Below are positions 34,016 to 41,459 of a DNA stretch of 41,459 nt, piece by piece; the stretch's first letter is position 1, and every line of letters starts with the position of its first letter. The stretch lies in contig JAPPKD010000309.1 of NCBI GenBank assembly GCA_028820215.1, positions 1 to 41,459 on the forward strand. The letters are read 5' to 3'. The position numbers and the translations under genes are program-made. The stretch is from Spirochaetaceae bacterium (lineage in GTDB: Bacteria > Spirochaetota > Spirochaetia > SZUA-6 > Bin103). The notes under the pieces are model-generated. The model was given only the letters and a program-made list of their open reading frames with translations, was not told the origin of the DNA and did no database searches.

Positions 34016-34753
34016 ATGACCACTCATCGACTTCGCCGCGCAGCGCACGCATTCGTACTAGTCCCGGCCGCCCTCTGGGCGCTCGGCGCCTGCGCCGTCA
34101 CGCAGGAGCTCCTCGTTCGCGCCGACCGCTCGGGCGAGACCGCGATCGCCATCGACTTGGCCCCCGACGTGGTCGACCGTATGAAGGAGATGGCGGCGCT
34201 TACCGGGCGCGAGTTGCCCGAGGACGGGCTCGTCGACCTGGAGAAGCTCCACAAGACCCTGAGCACGCTGCGAGGCGTGACGGTCACACAGCTTGAGGCG
34301 CCCGAGGACCATCGCCTGGAGATCGCGTTCGCCTTCGAGGACGCGCCGGCCATGTTCCCCAGCCCTAGCCTGGTCTGGGAGGCCGGCATCGTCACCTTCG
34401 AGGAGGTCGAAGAGGGCACTCGCCTGCGCCTGTACCTCGACCTGGACAGTTACAAGCAGATCAAGGCGGTCTTTCCCGAAGTCCTTGATGACGATGTGAT
34501 TCGCGCCATGGGCCCGGAAGAGAACACCGAGATCACGGCCGAGGACTACCTGACGATGATGGGCTTCGTCCTGGGCCCGAGCGGCCCGGACGCCATCTCA
34601 GAATCGGTGATCACCATTCGCCTGAACGTCGCCAGCGAGCTGGTCTCCCAGCGCGGCGGCCGCATCGAGGACGGCGTCGCGATCTTCGAGCTCAACCTGC
34701 TCGACCTGCTGCTCCTCCACGAACCGGTCGACCTGGAGGTCGTCTTCCGGTAA
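34016..34753 (+). CDS. Lipoprotein of unknown function
   Basis: A 245-residue exported protein with a lipobox LGAC (Cys26) after a hydrophobic core, so it is probably anchored to a membrane. The rest alternates short strands and acidic helices; the middle holds a long acidic segment and the end is hydrophobic (LLDLLLLHEPVDLEVVF). Resembles uncharacterised LppM/DUF3153-like lipoproteins in style, but the family is not certain. ATG 34016 has a good AGGAGAG upstream, 11 bp after the M20 stop; 18 bp separate it from the large protease gene. Confidence 0.7.
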   Translation: MTTHRLRRAAHAFVLVPAALWALGACAVTQELLVRADRSGETAIAIDLAPDVVDRMKEMAALTGRELPEDGLVDLEKLHKTLSTLRGVTVTQLEAPEDHRLEIAFAFEDAPAMFPSPSLVWEAGIVTFEEVEEGTRLRLYLDLDSYKQIKAVFPEVLDDDVIRAMGPEENTEITAEDYLTMMGFVLGPSGPDAISESVITIRLNVASELVSQRGGRIEDGVAIFELNLLDLLLLHEPVDLEVVFR

Positions 34754-34771
34754 ACGGGGCTTCACAGAGAG

Positions 34772-37700
34772 ATGGGTCGACGAATGTGCCGTCGAACGAC
34801 CGGATTGCTGACGGGGTTGGCGATGGTCGTGAGCATGCCGGCGCTCGGAGACTCGGTCATCTTCGATCTGTTGCATTACGACAATGCGGTAGAGCGCATC
34901 AGGTTCGCCGTCGAGAAACTCGATGTCGATGTCAATGGCCGGATCAAAGACGGAGCCCCCATGGATACTCCTCTTTGCAAGGCCCCGACGGTAGCGGTCG
35001 CTCGGGAGCTGGTGCGTCTGGGCGCGGGCATTCGCGCGCGAGGCGACGAGAGCCAGACCCTGTTTCACTGTGCAATACGTCATGGACGCGATCCCAACCT
35101 GATTGGATGGCTTCGTGATGAGCTTGGATTGGATATCGACCAGCCGAACAAGGACGGCATCACTCCCCTGTGCAGCGCCGCCAAACATCATGGCGTGGTT
35201 GAGGTCACCGCGTTGCTCGACAACGGCGCAGACCCGACCGCGACGACCCGCGATCCAAGTGACCCGTCCATCGAGCAGAGTACCCTCGCGTGCGCTCTGA
35301 CCAATCGCAGACCCTGGTCCGAGGTGACGCAGATCATCGAAGTTCTGGAGTCGGCGGGTTCGGCAGCGCCGGTGCCATCCGAGACGACGGATGTAGTCCT
35401 TCCAGGAGCCCACCCCTTGGTCATGGCTTACCTCATCATCGTTTCGGATGTCCTGCCCGCCATGGTGTTCCGCCCGTTCTTTACGCCACCTGATGCGCTT
35501 GACGCCGTATCGCCCATTCGTCTCCCTGAACCTCCGCAACGGGACGTGCCCCATCCCACCGTCGAGCCGCTCGGGACGATCCATCCGGTTATGTTGGCGG
35601 TCGCCCCCATGGGTTCTCCCGATGAGCCTCAGCCTCCGCATTTCGGACGTGCACCGGCCGCACTCACTGTTCCTCCTCGCCCAGGGCACGCCGTCTTGTT
35701 GGTTTACCGAATTGCTCCTCCCGTCGAACCCCCACACTTGGGCAATCCTCCGCCTCCAACTCTTCCGCCCCGCACAGTCGTGGGAGTTTCACGAGAGGGC
35801 TCTTCCGACTTCCGCGGCGTGCCTTCCACGCCGACCGCCCGACTCACGACGCGATCAGGGCAGCCGATCACGTTCGCCGTGAACGAGGTAGATCGCTCAA
35901 GACCGTCTGGCGAGACATATCGACTTGCGGTCAAGCCCCGCCATGGCGCTGTCACCATCGACGAAGGCGCCTCCATCACCTATGCCCCCAAGCGCGGAGC
36001 CGTCGGTAGCGACGAGTTCGTCGTCGAGGCGTTGCGTTTCGGCGGATCGGCCGAGCAACTGCTCCTCCTTGTCGAGAACGACCTCTCGTTCGAGGGCACC
36101 ATTGCGGGTTACGCCGGCTCGTTAGACGACGTCGACGTTCTGATCGAAGGCTCGGGAGTGCTGCGAACCACGACTCCTGACGAGGCCGGAGTTTTCCGCT
36201 TCTACGAACTGCCCGATGGCCACTACGCGCTCAAGATCCGAGCCGCGGGATACCGCGCACCGGCATCTCGTGAATTCACGCTCGACATCGACCGGCACGA
36301 CGCGCTCGCCCTGCGCGCGAGCGACGAGTTCGTTCTGACCGAACTGGATACGGCGGACGAGTCTTCGTTCGTCTACCACTGGGAGGCGGATCAGACGACC
36401 GCCGGATACGAATATGCCGCTCACGTCAATAAGCCGCCACAGATTGATCTGCTCGATCAGCCGATCGCGCTCGCGGATGAGTCGTCAGCCATTCAGCTCC
36501 TGCACGACTACAACATCCGCCTCGTGGACTCGCCCTCGGGTGAGTGGACGCAGGAGCACGCGTATCGACTGCTTCACACGATGAAGTCGATTCCTCAGCC
36601 AAGGCGGGACTCCTACGATCGACAGAACCTGGCCCCCAGCGCCTGGATCCTCGCCTCCGATCACGTGGCTCACGACATCCTTGTGGACAACACCGGCAGT
36701 CGACAGCTCGTGACCGTTTCGGAGGACGCCTTCGCCAACGCGGCGCCCCGCGTAGCCCTGATCGAAGGCAAGAGGGGGCGCTACTACTCGCAGCGCCTGC
36801 ACCACGCGCTGGTACGGTTCGTCACTGCCAACGGCACCGATGAACGCGCCTTCGAGAGAATCCTTCAGGAACGGTATGGCCTGACCACGCGCGTGCCCGA
36901 CTATCTGGCGCTAACCGCGCATACGACCGGGGGCGAGCCGCCCACACGGTTCCAGAAGTTCCATTCCGAAGAGGTCGTCCGGCTCATCAACATGCTCGAG
37001 GAACTCCCGCGCGGCATGCACAAGATCCCTGAGCTTCGTTTCCTCGTTCGGCGGCTGAACGGCACGCCTCATCCGGTGTATCCCCAGGCACCGGCAGTGG
37101 CGTGGCCCGACGACGGGTACATCGAGTTCATGGAGGACGCGTTCCGCACCGCCTCGGACAGCCAGATCCATCGCTTGATCATTCACGAGAAAGCGCACTT
37201 CCTGTGGGCTCACCTGTTCGACGATCGACTCAGGCAGGACTGGATCGAGCTCGGAGGCTGGTATCGAAACGACAACGCAAGCAGCGGCTGGTCCACGAGC
37301 AAACAGACCGAGTTCGTTTCCGCCTACGCTCACGATGAGAATCCGAACGAAGACATGGCGGAATCCATCGCCTACTTCGTCGTCAACCCCGACAAGCTCA
37401 GGTCGCGCTCGCCAGCCAAGTATGAGTTCATACGCGACCGCGTCATGCAGGGTAGCGTGTATCTGTCCCGTATCCGTGAAGACCTGACATTCAAAGTCTA
37501 CAATCTCTTTCCCGATTACGTATTCCCCGGAAAGATTCGGCGGGTCGACATCCGTGTCGAAGGCGGCCCAAAGGACGACAAGGCCGTCGAGGTAGAGATC
37601 GAGCTGCATGCCAGCGACCCCGTGACCGAAGGCGCGACTCACGCGCAGATGCGCATCTTCAGCGAGATCGGCACTTGGGTAGACCTCGGCCTCCACCCCG

Positions 37701-38782
37701 TCGACGACCACGGACGGCGCATCCCCGATCGAGGCGCGGGGATCGTGCTCAAAGGCGATTTCACGCTCGACAAGTTTGCGAAAGCCGGGTATTGGGCGCC
37801 GGACAACATCAGACTCACTGATGCGCACGGCAACGAGCGCCTGGAAGGGAGTGAAGACTTCGGCTGGCAACTCTACATCGACAATCCTCTTGAGGACGTC
37901 ACCCCGCCTCAATACGTCAAGGACACGGCTTCGCTGCACGTTTCTTCGACGATCCGGAACGGAAGGAACGTACAGCTCATCCACGCAACATGGCGAGTGG
38001 AGGAAGACAAGGATATGAGGGATCAGTGGGCCTGTTTCGCCATGCTGAACGATACGATCCCCGAGACGTACCGCGTAGAGGAGTACGGACACTACGACCG
38101 GCAACGCGGACTGTGTGAAGTGGATTTCCTGATGCCGCACTACATGCCAAGCTCCGTGTATTCGATGAACCACATCATCATGTTCGATCAAGCCCGGAAT
38201 ACCCGAGGCGTCTACTTCACCGATCCCGATCATGGCCTGCGCCCCGAAGATCTTGTAGTGGACGAACCGCCGCAGCGCATCGAACTGGTGACCACCGACC
38301 CCGATCTCGTGCCGCCCGAGATCGATGTGAACAGAATCAGCGTCAGCGCGACGCCCGTCCATCCGGATGCACCCGACGGCGAGACGATCGTGACAGTGAC
38401 CTACCATGTCCGTGACGAAGGGTCCGGCTACCGCAAGGCGGCGCTCTACCTTCGCGATCCTCAGGGCATCGAGCACCATCATTGGGCCGTTCATGACTGG
38501 TCGGAGTTCTTCGACGGCGATCCATCCGAGTGGACGGCCTACATGGAGACCGTCGTTCTTCCGCGCGGTTCCGCCCCGGGAACTTGGGGACTGGCTGAAA
38601 TGACAGTCTGGGACAAGGCAGGCAACATCCATCGTTACGACTTCACCGAGATCGTGCACGTCGATCTTGACTGCGAAACGGAGGGTAAGATGAGCGCAGG
38701 AGGGAAGTCGGCCTTCTCGGCCGTCTTGGTCGCCGCGGTCACCAAGGTGCCGTGCCTGCCGACCTTCAAGGTCGTACATTGA
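34772..38782 (+). CDS. Large secreted lethal-factor-like metalloprotease with ankyrin-like repeats
   Basis: A 1,336-residue exported protein. Signal peptide 1-26 (a second ATG is at 34784). Residues about 55-165 form ankyrin-like repeats (GITPLCSAAKHHGVVEVTAL). Residues 228-337 are proline-rich (31 of 110). Then come an Ig-like region, a carboxypeptidase-regulatory-like domain (about 439-525), and a catalytic region (about 533-905). This has HEKAH (805-809) as zinc motif and NEDMAESIAYF with Glu864, followed by SPAKYEFI, the pattern of anthrax lethal factor-type (M34/ATLF) peptidases. Two beta-sandwich domains follow (about 1043-1320). The weak ribosome site may mean coupling to the lipoprotein. 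Function unknown; likely host or neighbour directed. Confidence 0.82.
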   Translation: MGRRMCRRTTGLLTGLAMVVSMPALGDSVIFDLLHYDNAVERIRFAVEKLDVDVNGRIKDGAPMDTPLCKAPTVAVARELVRLGAGIRARGDESQTLFHCAIRHGRDPNLIGWLRDELGLDIDQPNKDGITPLCSAAKHHGVVEVTALLDNGADPTATTRDPSDPSIEQSTLACALTNRRPWSEVTQIIEVLESAGSAAPVPSETTDVVLPGAHPLVMAYLIIVSDVLPAMVFRPFFTPPDALDAVSPIRLPEPPQRDVPHPTVEPLGTIHPVMLAVAPMGSPDEPQPPHFGRAPAALTVPPRPGHAVLLVYRIAPPVEPPHLGNPPPPTLPPRTVVGVSREGSSDFRGVPSTPTARLTTRSGQPITFAVNEVDRSRPSGETYRLAVKPRHGAVTIDEGASITYAPKRGAVGSDEFVVEALRFGGSAEQLLLLVENDLSFEGTIAGYAGSLDDVDVLIEGSGVLRTTTPDEAGVFRFYELPDGHYALKIRAAGYRAPASREFTLDIDRHDALALRASDEFVLTELDTADESSFVYHWEADQTTAGYEYAAHVNKPPQIDLLDQPIALADESSAIQLLHDYNIRLVDSPSGEWTQEHAYRLLHTMKSIPQPRRDSYDRQNLAPSAWILASDHVAHDILVDNTGSRQLVTVSEDAFANAAPRVALIEGKRGRYYSQRLHHALVRFVTANGTDERAFERILQERYGLTTRVPDYLALTAHTTGGEPPTRFQKFHSEEVVRLINMLEELPRGMHKIPELRFLVRRLNGTPHPVYPQAPAVAWPDDGYIEFMEDAFRTASDSQIHRLIIHEKAHFLWAHLFDDRLRQDWIELGGWYRNDNASSGWSTSKQTEFVSAYAHDENPNEDMAESIAYFVVNPDKLRSRSPAKYEFIRDRVMQGSVYLSRIREDLTFKVYNLFPDYVFPGKIRRVDIRVEGGPKDDKAVEVEIELHASDPVTEGATHAQMRIFSEIGTWVDLGLHPVDDHGRRIPDRGAGIVLKGDFTLDKFAKAGYWAPDNIRLTDAHGNERLEGSEDFGWQLYIDNPLEDVTPPQYVKDTASLHVSSTIRNGRNVQLIHATWRVEEDKDMRDQWACFAMLNDTIPETYRVEEYGHYDRQRGLCEVDFLMPHYMPSSVYSMNHIIMFDQARNTRGVYFTDPDHGLRPEDLVVDEPPQRIELVTTDPDLVPPEIDVNRISVSATPVHPDAPDGETIVTVTYHVRDEGSGYRKAALYLRDPQGIEHHHWAVHDWSEFFDGDPSEWTAYMETVVLPRGSAPGTWGLAEMTVWDKAGNIHRYDFTEIVHVDLDCETEGKMSAGGKSAFSAVLVAAVTKVPCLPTFKVVH

Positions 38783-38826
38783 TCGCGCCAGCCACAACCG
38801 CGGTCGGACTGATCAGGAGCCTGTAT

Positions 38827-40821
38827 ATGAAGCAAGTCACGAAGCAGCCGCAGGGTCGGCGGAGGCTGGCAGCCGCCATCGTAGTGTGTACGGTTCTGCT
38901 CGCGCCCGCCTCCGATCGTGCCGCTGCGCTCACCGGCGCGGAGCGCATGCCGCCCGAGTCGTTCCGGTTCGTCGCATACGTGGGCGATGACTATGGGTAC
39001 TGCACCGGGGCGATCATCGCTCCGACCTGGGTTCTGACCGCTGCCCACTGCGTGGTCAAGGGAGATGGTTCCGCCATCAGACCCGACGAGATCGGCGACC
39101 TTTCGCGAGGGTGGCCGGACGACGACTGGGAACGTGTGCCGGTCAAGCGAGTGGTCCCGCACCCCCACTACTACTGGCAAGGCGACGGTTTCAGGAACGA
39201 CGTTGCGCTCCTTGAGACTGTACGGGCGTTCGTATCCTCGGAGCTGGTTCCGGTCGAAGTCCTCAGCCTCGAGGACGAGGCGCTCCATGCCGCGAATGGC
39301 ACGACGGCGGTCATGATCGGGTACGGCGAGGACGAGAATGGGCAGCGAGACCCCGATGGGCTGTTCAGAGTGGTCAGTGCGCCGCTCCACCATGCCGACT
39401 CCTGCCGGACTGAGCACTCCTTCGTCGATGCCAGAGAGGAGATCGTCCATCACGGGACCGTATGCGCGGGAGATCGTGACCATGGCATACGGGGTGGGGA
39501 CAGCGGCGGGCCGTTGTTGGTAAGGACCGACGACGGTACCTACGGGCTGATAGGCATCGCCTCGATTTCAGGGCACGACCGTTCCGGGTATCCCGTGGTC
39601 GCGGTCTACACCCGAGTGGCAACCGTGAAGGACTGGATCGATGGCTGCGTTCTCGGCACCGGGGAGTGCGTCGAAGGCGGTGTGAAGCTGACGGAGCTGA
39701 ATCGCTACGCCCCGGCCGAGGTTCGCGAGTCAGAGACGCTTGAGCAGCGCTCCACAGCGGTCATCTTTGTCAACGAAACGGAGAAGACGCTCTCGTATCA
39801 CTGGATCGACTTCAACGGAAACGAAAGGTACTACGGATCGGTGAGTCCGGGCGACTCGATCAGTCAGCACACCTATCCTGGGCATATCTGGGCGGTCAAG
39901 GATGCAGAGGGGAGGACGCTCGGCGTATTCGTCGCTGAGCGGGAAATGGGGCGAGCGATCGTCACCGGCGAAGCTGTTATGGCGTTCCAAGACGGCGGCG
40001 ACGTCGAGGACGTGCAAGTAGAGGGTGATACTGACTTTGCTTGGTTGAAGGTGGACGTTCCTTGGTTGCGGTGGGTGCCTGGGCAAGACACCGACGGTGG
40101 TACGCCGAATCTTGATGAAGAGACCACACCGGGTACATGGGGAGCTTCTGCAAGGGACACGGTCGGCCGACCGTGGATGTATGGCGGCGTATGGGCCACC
40201 TTTCGGGCTCATAACGGTGACGTTGTGCAGGTGACCACCATGGGTAATGCAGTGTACGAAGCGACCTATTCCGTTGCGGCATGGCGCGTGCACGGCGCGC
40301 CGGGATGGGGGGACTGGATCTACGGGTCCGGGCCAGGAAGAATGGGGGTCGAGCAGCTACCTCCTGGGCCGGTCACGATTACACAGGCCGGTAAGTTGAA
40401 CATACCCTTTGACGATACAAGGAGCCTCGGCGACACCGAGAGATGGTGGAACACAACTTCTGTGATCGTCATCGACGACGTAGCAGGCATGCAGACGGCG
40501 GCCGGCTGTTTCCACACCTGCGATGCGTGGCAGCGGCCGTCGGCCTTCGCGGTCGCTGCCGTCGAGACCGACAGGCCAGAATCAGCAAACGATGTGCACG
40601 TTGCAGAGGTCGCCGATGAATTCGAGTCGGCGCAGGTTGAGAAGGTAATCGAAGTGGCAACCGATGCCGGCCTGGATCTCTCTCGCGATAGAGTCGCTCG
40701 GGTCCTCGATGAAGCGCTCGTTGCGACCACCTTGAACGTCCATGGCGACGAGGTGCCGGATTGGACGACGAGGCTCAGGGCTGTGGAACTGGTGATCAAG
40801 TTTCTTGATCGCACGGAATAG
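38827..40821 (+). CDS. Secreted trypsin-like (S1) serine protease with VHL-beta-like domain
   Basis: A 664-residue exported protein. A signal peptide (about 15-36) precedes an S1 domain with His74 (TAAHC), Asp125 (NDVALL) and Ser226 (GDSGGP), so it should be active. Residues about 308-371 closely resemble the human von Hippel-Lindau beta domain (AVIFVNETEK, HWIDFNGNE, HTYPGHIW). A third region (about 430-600) is of unknown type, with a Cys pair, and the end is a charged helical segment. The ATG has AGGAG about seven bases upstream. It lies 44 bp after the metalloprotease gene, suggesting one operon. Confidence 0.88.
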   Translation: MKQVTKQPQGRRRLAAAIVVCTVLLAPASDRAAALTGAERMPPESFRFVAYVGDDYGYCTGAIIAPTWVLTAAHCVVKGDGSAIRPDEIGDLSRGWPDDDWERVPVKRVVPHPHYYWQGDGFRNDVALLETVRAFVSSELVPVEVLSLEDEALHAANGTTAVMIGYGEDENGQRDPDGLFRVVSAPLHHADSCRTEHSFVDAREEIVHHGTVCAGDRDHGIRGGDSGGPLLVRTDDGTYGLIGIASISGHDRSGYPVVAVYTRVATVKDWIDGCVLGTGECVEGGVKLTELNRYAPAEVRESETLEQRSTAVIFVNETEKTLSYHWIDFNGNERYYGSVSPGDSISQHTYPGHIWAVKDAEGRTLGVFVAEREMGRAIVTGEAVMAFQDGGDVEDVQVEGDTDFAWLKVDVPWLRWVPGQDTDGGTPNLDEETTPGTWGASARDTVGRPWMYGGVWATFRAHNGDVVQVTTMGNAVYEATYSVAAWRVHGAPGWGDWIYGSGPGRMGVEQLPPGPVTITQAGKLNIPFDDTRSLGDTERWWNTTSVIVIDDVAGMQTAAGCFHTCDAWQRPSAFAVAAVETDRPESANDVHVAEVADEFESAQVEKVIEVATDAGLDLSRDRVARVLDEALVATTLNVHGDEVPDWTTRLRAVELVIKFLDRTE

Positions 40822-40947
40822 ATGGCCCTCTTGCGACCTGAGGCCCGTCGATGGTGGTCGATCCGAAACTCCTTCCCTCAATGAACTTCCGCCCACATGA
40901 TGGACTTCGGCACCTCGTCTAGACCGCAGTAAACCAAGGGCAGGTTG

Positions 40948-40977
40948 TTGACCTAACGCCAACGAAGATCATAGACT
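40948..40977 (+). promoter_or_regulatory. Predicted sigma-70-type promoter for the small membrane protein
   Basis: A -35 TTGACC (40948-40953) and -10 TAGACT (40972-40977) are 18 bases apart. Transcription would start near 40984, about 17 bases before the GAGGA ribosome site. The -35 matches at five of six positions and the -10 at four. Confidence 0.4.
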
Positions 40978-41011
40978 ACAGCCCCTCAAATCAACTTGAT
41001 GAGGAATGACC

Positions 41012-41239
41012 GTGGATTGGATACAGATCGTCTTCACATCTTTTCTGGGAATAGTGGCTGTAACTATTGCAGTTCAAGGGCTCTTCTTGGCTCTTGAGCA
41101 GCGTCGAGACAAACGGCTTACAGAGATTGAAGGACGCCTTGCCAAGCTGGAAGAGCGAATCAATCGGTCTGAGTGGGATTGGAGCGATCTCAAGAGACTT
41201 CATCCAGAGCTGGTCAAGGACTTTCCCGTGCGTGCGTAG
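41012..41239 (+). CDS. Small single-span membrane protein with coiled-coil tail
   Basis: A 75-residue protein: one hydrophobic helix (about residues 5-27) followed by a charged heptad-like helix (RRDKRLTEIEGRLAKLEERI) facing the cytoplasm. No family recognised. GTG 41012 is favoured over ATG 41006 because GAGGA (41001-41005) is six bases from the GTG but touches the ATG. Its AT-richer sequence differs from the rest of the window. It may anchor or tether other proteins. Confidence 0.6.
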   Translation: MDWIQIVFTSFLGIVAVTIAVQGLFLALEQRRDKRLTEIEGRLAKLEERINRSEWDWSDLKRLHPELVKDFPVRA

Positions 41240-41459
41240 GCAAGCCTACGGTGTCGGCCCGCACTCCGAGCCACACGGTTGTACTGTGAGCGAAGGTACA
41301 TACGCTCTGGCTACATCGAACGGTACGTCGACTATCTGCTTAGGAGGAAGGAATCTCAGGCACAAGGTTCTCCAAGATGGTAATGAGGCGCTTTACTTCG
41401 TTCGGTGGTAACTATTCAGCCGGGGCGGACGGTTTGAGGCAGGTTGGGATCATGGGGCG
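41240..41459. other. Unassigned sequence at the window end
   Basis: No gene can be supported. One plus-strand frame (from about 41279 to 41376) reads a plausible basic stretch, RRYIRSGYIERYVDYLLRR, with only a TTG start, and may be the tail of a lost gene. Coding from beyond the window end cannot be judged. Confidence 0.3.

Noticed and set aside
36911..38797. Minus-strand open frame of about 628 codons opposite the metalloprotease
   Set aside because: It has no recognisable domain, while the plus strand has signal peptide, zinc motif and repeats.
41279..41376. Possible short gene with RRYIRSGYIERYVDYLLRR
   Set aside because: Only a TTG start, no ribosome site and only about 30 codons; listed only as unassigned sequence.
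1..41459. CRISPR array, tRNA, rRNA, insertion sequence or prophage
   Set aside because: No regularly spaced direct repeats, cloverleaf-like sequence, transposase or integrase motif was noticed on reading; a covariance-model search could still find small RNAs.

Overview
The window is GC-rich, densely packed bacterial chromosome. Its signal peptides, lipoprotein, periplasmic-type binding proteins and Cache domain suggest an uncultivated, diderm, heterotrophic bacterium. No rRNA, tRNA, CRISPR array, transposase or integrase was seen, so the lineage cannot be named. Ankyrin-like and VHL-like (normally eukaryotic) domains in secreted proteins, several importers and many toxin-antitoxin (TA) loci fit a host-associated, perhaps invertebrate-symbiont, lifestyle. 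That is inference.

Layout. (1) 0.1-9.3 kb: two paralogous secreted arylsulfotransferase-like propellers flank a minus-strand operon (HpcH/HpaI aldolase, then Pot-type ATPase, binding protein and two permeases). A Gfo/Idh oxidoreductase follows the second propeller. (2) 9.3-10.8 kb: a minus operon of RHH antitoxin, PIN toxin and a PIG-L-like protein with an altered metal site. (3) 10.9-15.7 kb: a complete BMP-type nucleoside-class importer, then a secreted Cache-like protein and a Memo-like protein. (4) 17.6-18.2 kb: a Phd/PIN module with a 14-bp inverted repeat over its start. (5) 18.3-21.9 kb: a dipeptide-type binding protein and two permeases without ATPases. (6) 22.0-25.5 kb: a defence-like island with an AlbA_2/HATPase protein, a PD-(D/E)XK nuclease, a helicase remnant cut just after Walker A, and HicAB. 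(7) 25.5-31.9 kb, minus strand: membrane protein, zwf, Phd antitoxin, broken vapC, MntA/HepT and a GH38 alpha-mannosidase. (8) 32.0-34.8 kb: leader ORF, nitroreductase, M20 peptidase and a lipoprotein. (9) 34.8-40.8 kb: two large secreted proteases. (10) 41.0 kb to the end: a small membrane protein and unassigned sequence.

The most unusual part is 34.8-40.8 kb. A 1,336-residue secreted protein with ankyrin-like repeats, a proline-rich segment and an anthrax-lethal-factor-like HExxH metalloprotease domain lies directly upstream of a trypsin-like protease that carries a von Hippel-Lindau beta-domain look-alike. The VHL-like part keeps most of the hydroxyproline-pocket residues of human VHL. The two look like one transcription unit and may be a secreted, host-directed protease system.

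Five TA loci of different families lie within 20 kb. Two of them sit directly upstream of, and on the same strand as, enzyme genes (PIG-L-like, GH38). Convergent genes are so tightly packed that intrinsic terminators do not fit between them.
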